Notes: a model not told the origin generated them from the sequence alone. 61,330 bases of DNA from CAYLJJ01 sp964384025 (GCA_964384025.1 CAYLJJ010000027.1:1-61330), one strand, 5' to 3'; numbered from the stretch's first letter, positions 25,601-34,382 are shown. Translations and numbers: made by a program.

Positions 25601-28159
25601 ATGCGGAGTATCGTAGCCTTCTATCTCCTCAGCCTCCCTGCCCTCCTCTGGGCTCAGGGGGAGGAGCCAACGGAGCCGACAGGGCAGCTCACTCGACCTC
25701 CTGAGCTGATCCATTTTGTAGAGGCTCCCTACCCTCCTGAGGCGGAGGCGCAGGGGATCACCGGGGAGGTGGTCCTGCGTCTGATCATCTCTGAAGAGGG
25801 GGTTGTCACCGAAGCGGTGGTGGAGAAGCCTGTGGGTCATGGCTTTGATGAGGCTGCGGTTAAAGCCGCCCAGAGTTTTCGCTTTCGTCCAGCGGAGATC
25901 GACAACCAGCCCGCCTCTGTCCAGATCTTCTACCGATATGGCTTCACTCTGAAGGAGCAGGTGGAGGAGGTGCCAGTCAAAGGGCCTCTGGGCGCGATCA
26001 GGGGGCTTCTTCTTCAGCGCGGGACCCGCGCTCCTTTGGCGGGTATCTCTCTGCGGCTCTCCGATGGTCAGGAGAGCATCAGCGATGCTCAAGGCGCCTT
26101 TGAGTTCAAGGAGGTCCCTGCGGGCAGCGTGACCCTGATCATCGAAGATAAGGAGTTTTACACTCTGGAGGATGAGGAGGAGGTGGTCGCTGGTCAGGCG
26201 ACGGTGTTGAAGTACTACCTAGAGCGCCGAGGAGGGGGAGACTCGATCCTGGTGGTGGGTCGCCGTATCCGTAAAGAGGTAGCCCGCCGTACTCTCACTA
26301 TGGAGGAGATCCGTAAGATCCCTGGCACCAGCGGGGATGCTCTCAAGGTGGTTCAGAACCTGCCTGGTGTAGCGCGGGTTCCCTTTGGCGGGGGTGGCCT
26401 TATTGTTCGAGGGAGCAACCCAGGGGACTCCATCGCCGCGCTCAACCGCCACTTTATCCCCGTTGCTTTTCACTTTGGAGGTCTACGCAGCGTCTTCCCC
26501 AGCGAGCTGTTGGAGAGCATCGACTTCTACCCTGGGAACTTTGGCGCTGAGTATGGCCGCTATGGTGGCGGCATCATCGATGTGCGGATCCGGCGTCCCA
26601 AAGAGGATGGTCTACATGGTCGGGTAGAGGCCGATGTTTTTGACGCAGGGTTTCTACTGGAGGGTCCTCTTACAGAGCACTCCACCTTCGCCCTCGCGGG
26701 GCGGCGCAGCTATATCGACTTCATCCTCCAAGCGGCCCTCCCCAGCGACGCAGGCGTCAGCTTCTCTGTGGCGCCCAAATATTATGACTATCAGGCCCTC
26801 TGGGACTGGAAACACAGCGGGCATCGTGTCCGCCTCTACTTCTTTGGCTCTGACGATGAGCTGGAGCTGCTTTTGGACGAGGCCGCTGAGGATGAGCCAG
26901 ACGCCGTAGGCACCTTCCGCAATGAGACCAACTTCTATCGCCTCTATGGAGCCTGGGATGTGGAGATCAACAAAGATCTCTCCAACCACATAAGCGCCTC
27001 TGTAGGACAGAACGCGCTCTACTTCTCGGGGGTCACTGAGCTGCTCTTTGATAACGTGATCACCGTGATCACCGTCCGAGAGGACCTACAGCTCAAGCTC
27101 AGCGAACAGAACAGCCTGCGCTTGGGGGCAGATCTAGAGATGTTTTTGGGGAATATCGAGATCAGGGCGCCCCAGCCTCCCAAGGAGGGGGGCTCACGCG
27201 AGTTGCCGATGAGTGCTCAAGAGATCAAGGAGGTTCACAGGGACTTTCAGATGGTCCAGCCTGGGCTTTGGATGGAAGCGGAGCTTAAATTTTTGGACAA
27301 GCGCCTGCTCCTTATTCCAGGTTTGCGCTTTGACTATGAGCCTGACCTGGAAGACTATGCCTTGGATCCTCGGCTCAGCGCCCGTTTCACTCTACAGGAG
27401 GGGACGATCTTCAAGGGGGGCGCGGGTTGGTATATGCAGCGCCCCTCTCCCGACGAATATGATGAGACCTTTGGCAATCCAGATATTGAGCTGGAGCACA
27501 CCTTCCAGGTCTCAGGAGGCATAGAGCAGGATCTCTCTCCCTGGCTGGGCACGGGCATTGAGCTGGATGTACTGGGTTTCTACAAATACCTCTACAACTC
27601 TGTAGCTCGAGTTGATGATCCCAACATCTTCTACACCAACGATGGAAAGGGGCGGGTCTATGGCCTTGAGTTGCTCCTGCGTCGCAATATGTCTGAGCGT
27701 TTCTTTGGCTGGATCAGCTACACCTTGATGCGCTCAGAGCGCAAAGATGGTCCTGATGAAGAGTGGCGTCTCTTTGACTTTGACCAGACCCATATCTTGA
27801 CTATTTTGGCTCAATATAAGCTGACCAACACATGGGAAGCTGGATTCCGTTGGCGTTATGTCAGCGGCAATCCATACCGCCCTTACCAGGGCTGCGTCAG
27901 AGATGATGATGGTGATGTCTGTGTTGCTTATCCTCTCAACACAGGGGAGCATCGTCTCGATCCCTTCCACCAGCTTGATATCCGCGTTGATCGCAACTGG
28001 ATCTTCAACACCTGGATCCTGACCGCCTACTTGGAGATTCAAAACGCCTACAACCGCCAGAACCCTGAGTTCCCCTTCTACAACCACGACTACACCCAAC
28101 AGGAGGAGATCAGTGGGCTTCCCGTGATCCCCTCCTTTGGCCTCAGGGGGGCCTTCTGA
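25601..28159 (+). CDS. TonB-dependent receptor with N-terminal TonB C-terminal-type domain
   Basis: An 852-residue outer-membrane protein. The start at 25601 gives a signal peptide (AFYLLSLPALLWAQG). Residues about 30-120 form a TonB C-terminal-type domain (EAQGITGEVVLRLIISEEGVVTEAVVEK, FDEAAVKAAQSFRFRPA by parts), then a carboxypeptidase-regulatory beta domain (about 140-215), a plug domain (VQNLPGVARVPFGGGGLIVRG, ESIDFYPGNFGAEYGRYGGGIIDVR by parts), and a 22-strand barrel ending in GLRGAF with terminal Phe. A receptor that carries its own TonB-like domain is unusual outside myxobacteria and relatives. The ligand is unknown. It overlaps the next gene by one base. Confidence 0.88.
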   Translation: MRSIVAFYLLSLPALLWAQGEEPTEPTGQLTRPPELIHFVEAPYPPEAEAQGITGEVVLRLIISEEGVVTEAVVEKPVGHGFDEAAVKAAQSFRFRPAEIDNQPASVQIFYRYGFTLKEQVEEVPVKGPLGAIRGLLLQRGTRAPLAGISLRLSDGQESISDAQGAFEFKEVPAGSVTLIIEDKEFYTLEDEEEVVAGQATVLKYYLERRGGGDSILVVGRRIRKEVARRTLTMEEIRKIPGTSGDALKVVQNLPGVARVPFGGGGLIVRGSNPGDSIAALNRHFIPVAFHFGGLRSVFPSELLESIDFYPGNFGAEYGRYGGGIIDVRIRRPKEDGLHGRVEADVFDAGFLLEGPLTEHSTFALAGRRSYIDFILQAALPSDAGVSFSVAPKYYDYQALWDWKHSGHRVRLYFFGSDDELELLLDEAAEDEPDAVGTFRNETNFYRLYGAWDVEINKDLSNHISASVGQNALYFSGVTELLFDNVITVITVREDLQLKLSEQNSLRLGADLEMFLGNIEIRAPQPPKEGGSRELPMSAQEIKEVHRDFQMVQPGLWMEAELKFLDKRLLLIPGLRFDYEPDLEDYALDPRLSARFTLQEGTIFKGGAGWYMQRPSPDEYDETFGNPDIELEHTFQVSGGIEQDLSPWLGTGIELDVLGFYKYLYNSVARVDDPNIFYTNDGKGRVYGLELLLRRNMSERFFGWISYTLMRSERKDGPDEEWRLFDFDQTHILTILAQYKLTNTWEAGFRWRYVSGNPYRPYQGCVRDDDGDVCVAYPLNTGEHRLDPFHQLDIRVDRNWIFNTWILTAYLEIQNAYNRQNPEFPFYNHDYTQQEEISGLPVIPSFGLRGAF

Positions 28160-29031
28160 TGAGCCGCCACCTCTATTTGAGTCTCCTGATCCTCAGCTTG
28201 GGCTGTGGCGAAGACCCCTTTGATGGGGACAGCTTCAGTAAGCTCCGGCGCTATCGTGTGATCGCCATTGAGGCTGATCACCCTGAGCTGGGTCCAGATG
28301 ACAGCGTTCAGCTCCAAGTCCATGAGTATGATCCCAGCCATCTAACGGAGACACCAGAGCCCTCCTTCTATGTCTGGTCCATCTGCCTCTACTCTTTGGG
28401 CGCGGTGACTCAGTTTGAGTGCGTTGCTGATGAGTTGGAGTTCTTCTTCTCTACAGAGGAGCCCAAGCTAAAGGTTGATCTGGGTCCGGACGGCCTCAAC
28501 CTGCGAACGATTTTTCAGTTCTTCGTCGCCATGATGCCCCCTGAGACGGTGCGCAGCTTTGGCGGAGAGCCTCTCTCACTGGAGCAGGGCTTTGACATCT
28601 ATGTAACCCTTTACAGTGGAATTGAGGGGGAGTCGCGAGCGGTGACCGTAAAGCGCCTACATATCCGCGAGGCTCCTGATGCTCCTCCTCCCAACCAGAA
28701 CCCTGGTCCTGTTGAGATCAAGATCGAGGAGCAGGAGCCGGTCAAAGTGGGAGATAAGTTGACGCTCTCCCTTCAGCTTGATCCAGGCGCCTCAGAGCCT
28801 CTCGAAGAGGACTCGGAGATCCTACGTGTTGCTTGGTTGAGCACAGATGGAGAGCTGGATCGAGTGCGGGGCGAGCTGGATCAGCTAGAGGGCATGGAAG
28901 ACCAGTTGGAGACAGAGTGGAGCGCTCCTGAAGAGCCTGGACCGGTGCGCATCTTCGCGACCGTACGAGATGGTCGCGGTGGGGTCGCTGTGACCCATCA
29001 GGATCTTGAGATCTTACCTATAGATCGCTAA
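28159..29031 (+). CDS. Lipoprotein linked to the TonB receptor
   Basis: A 290-residue exported protein with a lipoprotein signal (LILSLGCG, Cys16). The body is Glu/Asp-rich and beta-like, with a Pro/Asn linker near residues 170-180 and a second domain (about 185-290) that resembles an immunoglobulin-like fold (VRIFATVRDGRGGVAVTHQDLEI). It starts inside the receptor stop (TGATG), so it is probably the partner lipoprotein of that receptor, perhaps surface-exposed for ligand capture. I do not recognise a named family. Confidence 0.7.
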   Translation: MSRHLYLSLLILSLGCGEDPFDGDSFSKLRRYRVIAIEADHPELGPDDSVQLQVHEYDPSHLTETPEPSFYVWSICLYSLGAVTQFECVADELEFFFSTEEPKLKVDLGPDGLNLRTIFQFFVAMMPPETVRSFGGEPLSLEQGFDIYVTLYSGIEGESRAVTVKRLHIREAPDAPPPNQNPGPVEIKIEEQEPVKVGDKLTLSLQLDPGASEPLEEDSEILRVAWLSTDGELDRVRGELDQLEGMEDQLETEWSAPEEPGPVRIFATVRDGRGGVAVTHQDLEILPIDR

Positions 29032-29123
29032 GCGTTTAATCTATGGCAGAATCGAGCAGGACCAGCAATAATTACTTAAAGAAGATATTTAAAACTTTTA
29101 ATTACGCACAATATTGGTTGTTT

Positions 29124-29140
29124 TACCGATTTCATCGGTA
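29124..29140. other. Short perfect hairpin after the tonB operon
   Basis: TACCGAT, a three-base loop and ATCGGTA form a perfect seven-base stem about 95 bases past the lipoprotein stop, in AT-rich DNA. There is no following T-run, so a Rho-independent terminator is uncertain. The sequence around it (29032-29247) holds no gene I can support. Confidence 0.4.
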
Positions 29141-29247
29141 CACATCCTTTTCTCGAGAAGAAGGCTAATAATATAAATTCTAGAGCATTTAAGGATCTTC
29201 GAATGTGGTTTTTGATACTATTTATCAAAATTTAGAGGTTGAATTTA

Positions 29248-29835
29248 TTATTCTTGACGTATTTTTGCATATTTTATGCTATAGGATAGAAACATCAGGA
29301 ATGTATCTGCAATTTTTTCGAGATGCTCATAGCAATGCCAAGGGGTATTGTCATATCCATCCATAACTTTCCCATAATTTCGACTTGCTTTATCACAACA
29401 AAGGAAAAACCAATGTTTATCTCCTCTACCACCAATTTCGATCCAAATTTCATCATATTCTCGATATTGTTCCTGTTGCCTTGCTTTTCCACACAAAGAA
29501 TTGCCTTTTCCGACAGGAACACGAACATGTTTGCTTTCTAAGAAACATTTTGTGTCTAAAATAATAGCATCGGGTGACAATAGATAATACCCATAGGGAT
29601 CACCAAAAGAAAAATGTCGGTTTTTGAGTAGAATCAGATAATCCTGAAAATAGTCGGGAAACACAAAATTAGTATCAAGTTCTTCTGATTTTCTTCTTAG
29701 ATGAAATTGAAAAAGCGTGAGCAATTTTTCTCTAAAAGAAAACACAGAAAACTGTCCTGTGTTTTCGTGAAATACCCTAGAAAACTCCGAAAACACCTGA
29801 ATATGGCTGGCAATGACCCTCTGAGGCATACTCAT
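29248..29835 (-). CDS. SUKH/SMI1-like protein, possible orphan immunity protein
   Basis: A 195-residue protein, AT-rich and unlike the neighbours in base content, so probably acquired. The C-terminal half shows a pattern like the SUKH/SMI1-KNR4 fold: GDPYGYYLLSPDAII, then DEIWIEIGGRGDKHWFFLCCD, then GKVMDGYDNTPW and finally IADTFLMFL. SUKH proteins often act as immunity proteins against contact-dependent toxins, but many have other roles. No toxin gene is beside it. The assignment is from motif order only. Alternative starts are ATG 29835 and 29829. Confidence 0.5.
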   Translation of the reverse strand: MSMPQRVIASHIQVFSEFSRVFHENTGQFSVFSFREKLLTLFQFHLRRKSEELDTNFVFPDYFQDYLILLKNRHFSFGDPYGYYLLSPDAIILDTKCFLESKHVRVPVGKGNSLCGKARQQEQYREYDEIWIEIGGRGDKHWFFLCCDKASRNYGKVMDGYDNTPWHCYEHLEKIADTFLMFLSYSIKYAKIRQE

Positions 29836-29995
29836 CTCTTCTGGCGATTATATTAACAACCATATAGTGTTTTAGGCTTGAATGGCAAGCTCTATTCTGA
29901 ATGGATGCATTGATTTTTTTAAAAAAGCAATCTACGTTCAATTCATAGGCAATTCAGATCGATGCTTTCTGATACTTCTGAAAGAGGAACACAGC

Positions 29996-30019
29996 TGAAT
30001 GTCGAAATGTTGACATTCA
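29996..30019. repeat. Perfect 8-bp inverted repeat
   Basis: TGAATGTC and GACATTCA flank an eight-base loop. Additional GCTG/CAGC pairing with a three-base bulge extends it. It could be an operator or an end fragment of a mobile element. The surrounding 29836-30050 is AT-rich and I see no gene in it. Confidence 0.4.
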
Positions 30020-30049
30020 ACAGCGCCTTTTTACTCACCATCTTACATC

Positions 30050-30190
30050 ACCCTGTCCTGTGTTTGTGGAGCGTCGTCACGGGTACCGATACCAAAGCTT
30101 TGAAGATCATACAGCAGGGGCACGGAGCGCCACGTTCTCACCTGATGGCAGCCTCCTCCTCTCGGGGAGCACAGCTGACCTGGATAGAGA
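30050..30190 (+). pseudogene. WD40-repeat debris, frameshifted
   Basis: Two overlapping frames give parts of one WD40 blade: LWSVVTGTDTKAL in the first frame and, after a shift, HTAGARSATFSPDGSLLLSGS in another. Together they follow the WD40 pattern (LW..tG then H...V.s..FSPDG..L.SGS). No full gene remains on either side. It looks like the remains of a larger beta-propeller protein cut by the replication module beginning at 30193. Confidence 0.6.
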
Positions 30191-30192
30191 TC

Positions 30193-31020
30193 TCAGCGCA
30201 GGCGCCGATAGTCGAGGCCATCCACCTTTAGGAACTGACAGAGCCCCGCGAGGCGGCTCATCGCCCGCGCTCCCAAGCTCTCGTTGAGCTGATCCAGATC
30301 TAAATTGGCGGTAAACAATACAAGCTGCTCCTGCTCCTCGAAGTCACTCAGGAGGCTCTCAAGCTCCTGTACACTCCAAGATGAGATACGCTCTCCCCCC
30401 AACTCATCGATGAGGATCACATCTCGTCCCAAAACCTCATTCATCAGCTTCTGAGTCGATTCAGCAGGCTGCTTGACAAAGCTGGATTGGAGACGCTTGA
30501 GCCAGCGAGGCCAAGAGATATAACGCCCGCTGAGCCCAGAGCCCAAGATGAGCTGAATCAAGAGCCCCTGCATGATGCGCGTCTTACCTGTGCCCGTGTT
30601 GCCATAGAACATCAGCCCACGCCGCCCCTTAGACAGCTCCTTACGCCCAATCCGCCGCAGAGCCTCGTGGATCTCATCAGCGTTGAGGATCACATCCCAA
30701 TCAACGCTGCTGAGGAGGTGGTGAACGGCGATGGGAGGCAGCCTTGCCCACTTAAGGCGCTCCGCTCGACGGTGCCCCTCATAGCATCGGCAGGCGACGG
30801 CGTAGTCATAGATGCCTCGCATCTCCGAGAGGAAGTGAGCAACGCAACGTGTACAGGGCAGCGTAAACTCCGCGTCCAAGAACTTAACAGGTCGGTCCCG
30901 ATAGGCGACCCGCTGCTCCTCTAAAGAGAGGCAGAAATGGCGCTCATCTAGATGGCGGGGCCACTCCTCATCAGGAGTGTCTCGAGGCTCTGGTGCCTTG
31001 CCGTCGTGGTCGGACCCCAT
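30193..31020 (-). CDS. DnaC-like helicase loader (AAA+)
   Basis: A 275-residue AAA+ ATPase related to DnaC/IstB. Seen: Walker A GNTGTGKT near residue 140, Walker B VILIDELGGE near 205, and an arginine-finger region RAMSRL near the end. Before the ATPase is a Cys-rich segment (CTRCVAHF...CRCYEGH) that could bind zinc. Loaders place the replicative helicase at origins opened by an initiator. The start shares one base with the stop of the upstream initiator-like gene (TAATG), which fits an initiator-loader pair as in phage lambda O and P or plasmid replicons. No IstA transposase is present, so IstB is less likely. Confidence 0.8.
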   Translation of the reverse strand: MGSDHDGKAPEPRDTPDEEWPRHLDERHFCLSLEEQRVAYRDRPVKFLDAEFTLPCTRCVAHFLSEMRGIYDYAVACRCYEGHRRAERLKWARLPPIAVHHLLSSVDWDVILNADEIHEALRRIGRKELSKGRRGLMFYGNTGTGKTRIMQGLLIQLILGSGLSGRYISWPRWLKRLQSSFVKQPAESTQKLMNEVLGRDVILIDELGGERISSWSVQELESLLSDFEEQEQLVLFTANLDLDQLNESLGARAMSRLAGLCQFLKVDGLDYRRLR

Positions 31021-32138
31021 TATCTCTCCTTTCTGATTTGGTCGTCCTGTATCTCTTTAGGGCTCTGTTGAAGCTCATCGCGCATCCCTTTGATCTGATC
31101 GATCTGAGCTTGAGAAGCGCCCTGCTCTAAGGCGTTGCGCTCGCTGAGCAGACCTCTTTGGAAGAGGTTGAGCGCGTTACGGATCACGTCCTCTCGATAG
31201 GGGGCGTTGACATCAGGGACAACAAACCTGGGCGTGACCTGAGGTCGCCTTAAGGCAGGGCGCGCAGGGTTGAAGTGAGGGCGGGCTTCAGCGCGTCGCC
31301 GCGCCATCAGATAGGGGAAGCCCGCAGGAGAGCGGAGGCTCTTAAAGCCGAGGTCTTCAAGGCCCGCCTCCAGATCCTTTCGACTGTAATGTTTGGCGGC
31401 GACCTCAGCGGCATCTCTGAGCGCCTTTGAGCGAGGATCAAGGCGCATCCGTTGAGCAAGCTCCGCTCTGAGCCACTCCTCCAAAGAGGGCTTCTTTGCA
31501 TCAGGAGGGTTTTTGGACCGCTGTGGGGCTTCTTCACATCGCTTCAGAGGTGGCTCTTGGACACACTGGGGGACAACTGGAACCTCTGGAGGCGAGAGGG
31601 TCTTGGGCTGTTGAACTTGTAGCCTCGGGATCTGTTTCTGAACTCGCGGCTTTGGGGTTGACTCCAGGCTCAGCGGAGAGGAGGAGGTTTCTAAAGGCGA
31701 GGAGATCGCCGATGGCAACACAGGCTGCATCATGGGCGCTGGAGCAGTAGATGGTGAGGAAGCCACCAGAGGCTTTTTCTTCTGGATCCGCGATGTTGTG
31801 GGTTTTGATCTGTGAGCTGGGGGTCTTGAGAGAGGGAGGCTGCCCTGCCCCGCCTCTCGAAGCTGGATGATTCGAGCCAAGTTCAAGCGTAGGACAGCAC
31901 CATTCATCTCCTCTCTGATCAGTTTCTTAGAGATGAGCAGCTTGATGCTGCTTCGCACCGCCGTAAATCCATAGGTGGCTCGCGCGGCGATCTCGCGACG
32001 GGAGCGCAGGCAGAGTTGCTGGCCCTTTTGGGTCCAGCTGATGATCGCAGTAAGGATACAGCGCTCACGCCTCTTCAGTGAGGATGCCCAGACCGCACCA
32101 ACCAAGGCGCCATAGTGATAGGTGGTTGCGGTGGACAT
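31020..32138 (-). CDS. Winged-helix replication initiator-like protein
   Basis: A 372-residue protein. Residues about 1-105 form a helix-turn-helix region (RRERCILTAIISWTQ, SRREIAARATYGFTAVRSSIKLLISKKLIRE by parts), as in phage O-like initiators. Then follows a Pro/Ser/Gln-rich linker (about 110-210) and a C-terminal helical and basic domain (about 220-372). It directly precedes a DnaC-like loader, and an AT-rich segment lies upstream, so initiation of replication is the simplest reading. No conserved named motif is visible. GGAG stands seven bases before ATG 32138. Confidence 0.65.
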   Translation of the reverse strand: MSTATTYHYGALVGAVWASSLKRRERCILTAIISWTQKGQQLCLRSRREIAARATYGFTAVRSSIKLLISKKLIREEMNGAVLRLNLARIIQLREAGQGSLPLSRPPAHRSKPTTSRIQKKKPLVASSPSTAPAPMMQPVLPSAISSPLETSSSPLSLESTPKPRVQKQIPRLQVQQPKTLSPPEVPVVPQCVQEPPLKRCEEAPQRSKNPPDAKKPSLEEWLRAELAQRMRLDPRSKALRDAAEVAAKHYSRKDLEAGLEDLGFKSLRSPAGFPYLMARRRAEARPHFNPARPALRRPQVTPRFVVPDVNAPYREDVIRNALNLFQRGLLSERNALEQGASQAQIDQIKGMRDELQQSPKEIQDDQIRKER

Positions 32139-32355
32139 TGAGAATCTCCGATTTGGATTGCTTAAAGAAAACAGTTGATCAAAAAGATTGGAAATTCAAG
32201 ATCAAAAGATCATCTTTAAAAACAGTGGCGGGTTTCAAAGTGTCTGTTTTTTATAAATATGATAAATTTTCAGTAAAATGGCGGCGCAATTATTTCCATA
32301 TCATCAGTGAAAACTAATGAGAAAATCATCTGTTGTTAATATGACTATGGTAATT
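32139..32355. promoter_or_regulatory. AT-rich control region with GATCAAAA-GAT repeats
   Basis: This 217-base gap between the initiator gene and the XRE gene is strongly AT-rich. Two related motifs, GATCAAAAAGAT (32177-32188) and GATCAAAAGATC (32200-32211), sit 23 bases apart just before the initiator start. They could be operator half-sites for the XRE regulator or an unwinding zone for replication. I do not see a clear promoter. Confidence 0.45.
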
Positions 32356-32763
32356 TTACTCGATTAAATTAGCCTGAGAATTCTGTAGCCTTTTCCAGCG
32401 CTTAATTAACCATTCCATAAGAGAAACTTCCTTGTTTGATCTCCAAAGTATCAAAATTTCACGTTCTGTTCTGTCACTAATAGTATACTCTTCTTTTATG
32501 TTTTCATCTTTAAAATTAACTAGTTCACAGATACTAACGCCTAGAACAGATGCAACGGCAGACAGACTAGCAGTATTCCATTTGTATTGACCATTCTCCA
32601 ATCTAGAAAGTCGGTTAGATGTCAATACCCAACCCAGGTTAGACATACGCTCTTCCATCTGTCTAAGAGACAACCTTCGCTCTCGGCGCATTGCTCTGAC
32701 TCGTTCGCCGATCTGCTTATTGATTCTGAGCAGCTCCTCTTGTGTCTCATTTAGGCTTGGCAT
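32356..32763 (-). CDS. XRE-family transcriptional regulator
   Basis: A 135-residue regulator if started at ATG 32763; the frame is open back to 32883 but that part looks non-coding. The helix-turn-helix is in GERVRAMRRERRLSLRQMEERM...NRLSRLENG...LGVSICEL, about residues 18-80. The C-terminus is AT-rich and basic. It lies upstream of the replication genes on the same strand and probably represses them or its own promoter, as in phage and plasmid modules. Confidence 0.75.
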   Translation of the reverse strand: MPSLNETQEELLRINKQIGERVRAMRRERRLSLRQMEERMSNLGWVLTSNRLSRLENGQYKWNTASLSAVASVLGVSICELVNFKDENIKEEYTISDRTEREILILWRSNKEVSLMEWLIKRWKRLQNSQANLIE

Positions 32764-33050
32764 CTGAACTCTATCGAAAATATTCGTGACCGTGAGGGCT
32801 AACGCCCGACCTATAAAGAATAGCTGGAGCGAGGGAGGAGGACCAGAAGATGATCCCCTCAGGGCAGCCTGCGCTCCAGACAAACTTTTAACTTGGGGAT
32901 TTTTAGGCCGCCAGCAGCGGAGATGGCGAAGCCATTGATGGGAAGTCTGATGGTCGCCACGGTCAAGGATCCAGGGGGGCTATGGGGGCACTTATAACCG
33001 CCTTATTCTGCCTTTCTCTGCCTTACGCGCGGATTTATTATAGTGTCGAA

Positions 33051-33140
33051 CCCTCAGTGAGCGAGGCTCCCCCCCTCAGTGAGCGCGCCTCCCCCCCTCA
33101 GTGAGCGCGCCTCCCCCCCTCATTGAGTGAGGGGTCCTGA
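33051..33140. repeat. Four 22-bp iteron-like direct repeats
   Basis: The near-palindrome CTCAGTGAG recurs at 33053, 33075, 33097 and (as CTCATTGAG) 33119, exactly 22 bases apart, joined by GC-rich CGCGCCTCCCCCC-type spacers. A period of about two helical turns beside an initiator and helicase loader is typical of plasmid or phage origin iterons. The rest of 32764-33195 holds no gene that I can support. Confidence 0.75.
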
Positions 33141-33212
33141 ACTTCCAAACCCACCTCAAGACTTTGAGCTGCGCTAGGCACTTAAGCCGATCTGGATGAG
33201 TTGTACCTGTGC

Positions 33213-33497
33213 TCAACTCCTGCCACGGTCTCTAGTTGAGAGCAGGCCATACTTGAAGTTGCTGAACTCCTTGAAGAATACTTTGGGATTGAGCGGTAGC
33301 CAGCCGTGGCGGTGCTTCGCATGTGCTCGCCGAGCGAGCACAATCCCGAAGCGATCTATTAGATCAGGATCGTCCTCACATAGCCAAACGAAGCCAGCCT
33401 CAGCCTTGTCCAGGCTCTTATATTTTCGAAGAAGCGGGAGCGACCCCTTGTGTTCTGTAAATAATCCATAGAAGTCATACTCGGTCAGATTTCCAAA
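33213..33497 (-). pseudogene. 5-prime-truncated coding remnant of unknown family
   Basis: An open frame of about 94 codons without a usable start reads YDFYGLFTEHKGSLPLLR, then GFVWLCEDDPDLIDRFGIVL and ends in TRDRGRS. Its residue mix looks coding and differs from the neighbours. I do not recognise the family. It abuts the IS4-type remnant, which may have removed its start. Confidence 0.3.
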
Positions 33498-33535
33498 TTA
33501 GGTTAAAAGAGAACTGGAAACCAAAGGTTTTAAAG

Positions 33536-34179
33536 ATGACCAGGGGCGATATTAATCGATTACTATTCAGATCTGGTGATTTCGATGTTTTGATAGAAAA
33601 TGATGTAATTTTGCTGGATGAAAAGGTGGTAGATGCAGAGGTTCTCATGGGAGGAAGACTAAAACTGAGAATAGTTGGCGTAAGTACGCTAAAAGGATAT
33701 TGTTGGTATTTAACAAATCTCTCAAAACGCATTGGACCAATTCAAATTAGTCAAATATATCGAGTTAGATGGGGAATCGAGCTGAGCATAAAACTGGATA
33801 AATCAGTAAAGAGAATGGATAAGGCCCCTGAACGTATAGGAAAAACATATATGCAGTCAAAACTATGATTCATGCTGCGATAGCAAGCTCGACATTTGTA
33901 TCACTACTAGCACATAGACATAACCTTGAGATTGCGAAGCGTAGCAACGGTGGAGAGCGTCGTGAGCCTCCTATCCACGTTCGTCGTTTAGCCCTCTACA
34001 TCGCCGTCGCCAGTGAGCGGATCGCCTGCTCTTTTGACCTCGAAGGAGAAGAGGCCAGGGCATCCCAATAGAGGACTGTGGGCTTGATGATCCACCACGG
34101 AAAAGATCCGAACTGGCGGCGGAGCCCCTCCCCTCTGGACAAACTTCGAGGCTGGAGACGGCGCTCAAAGGGAACCTGA
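33536..34179 (+). pseudogene. IS4-family transposase remnant
   Basis: The C-terminal half of a DDE transposase. Seen: the YREK signature of IS4 (Y, R, E and K in YRVRWGIELSIKLDK with the usual spacing), preceded by CWYLTNLSKR. The frame ends at 33868 and continues in another frame from 33865 (IHAAIASSTFVSLLAHRHNLEIAKR), stops at TAG 34069, and then the same frame goes on with KDPNWRRSPSPLDKLRGW, a typical end of this group. So it has a frameshift and a stop and lacks its N-terminus. Its right end lies where the ATPase partner gene is cut. Confidence 0.75.
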
Positions 34180-34187
34180 ACAGCGAG

Positions 34188-34382
34188 TTAGCCCTTAACC
34201 GGACATCGATGATCCGTAAGCATTGTGCTCGTGAAGCCAGGGTATGGAAACCCTTGTGGATTCGATGAGATCTCTGCCTGCGTTGGAAGGCAATAGAATT
34301 CATGAGCAGGAAACAAACGAGCTAAAGCTTTGCTCAGCCCATGCCACTCTGTTCGACCAGTAGGCAGGACCGCGACTCTCAC
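34188..34382 (-). pseudogene. Truncated partner gene of the AAA ATPase
   Basis: A 64-codon frame begins MRVAVLPTGRTEWHG and has FYCLPTQAEISSNPQGFPYPGFTS, then turns into unrelated sequence and stops. The start overlaps the ATPase stop by four bases (ATGA), the arrangement of an ATPase with an effector partner. The IS4-type remnant begins right behind it, so the rest of the partner was probably lost by insertion or deletion. I cannot name the family. Confidence 0.55.

Noticed and set aside
30193..31020. IstB transposition helper
   Set aside because: No IstA or IS21 ends; the initiator-like partner makes a helicase loader more likely.
33051..33140. CRISPR array
   Set aside because: The repeat units are contiguous at 22 bases with no variable spacers and no cas genes in the window.
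33196..33471. Plus-strand 91-codon frame rich in Cys/Ser/Arg
   Set aside because: The opposite-strand frame has more natural residue use; this one has no family features.
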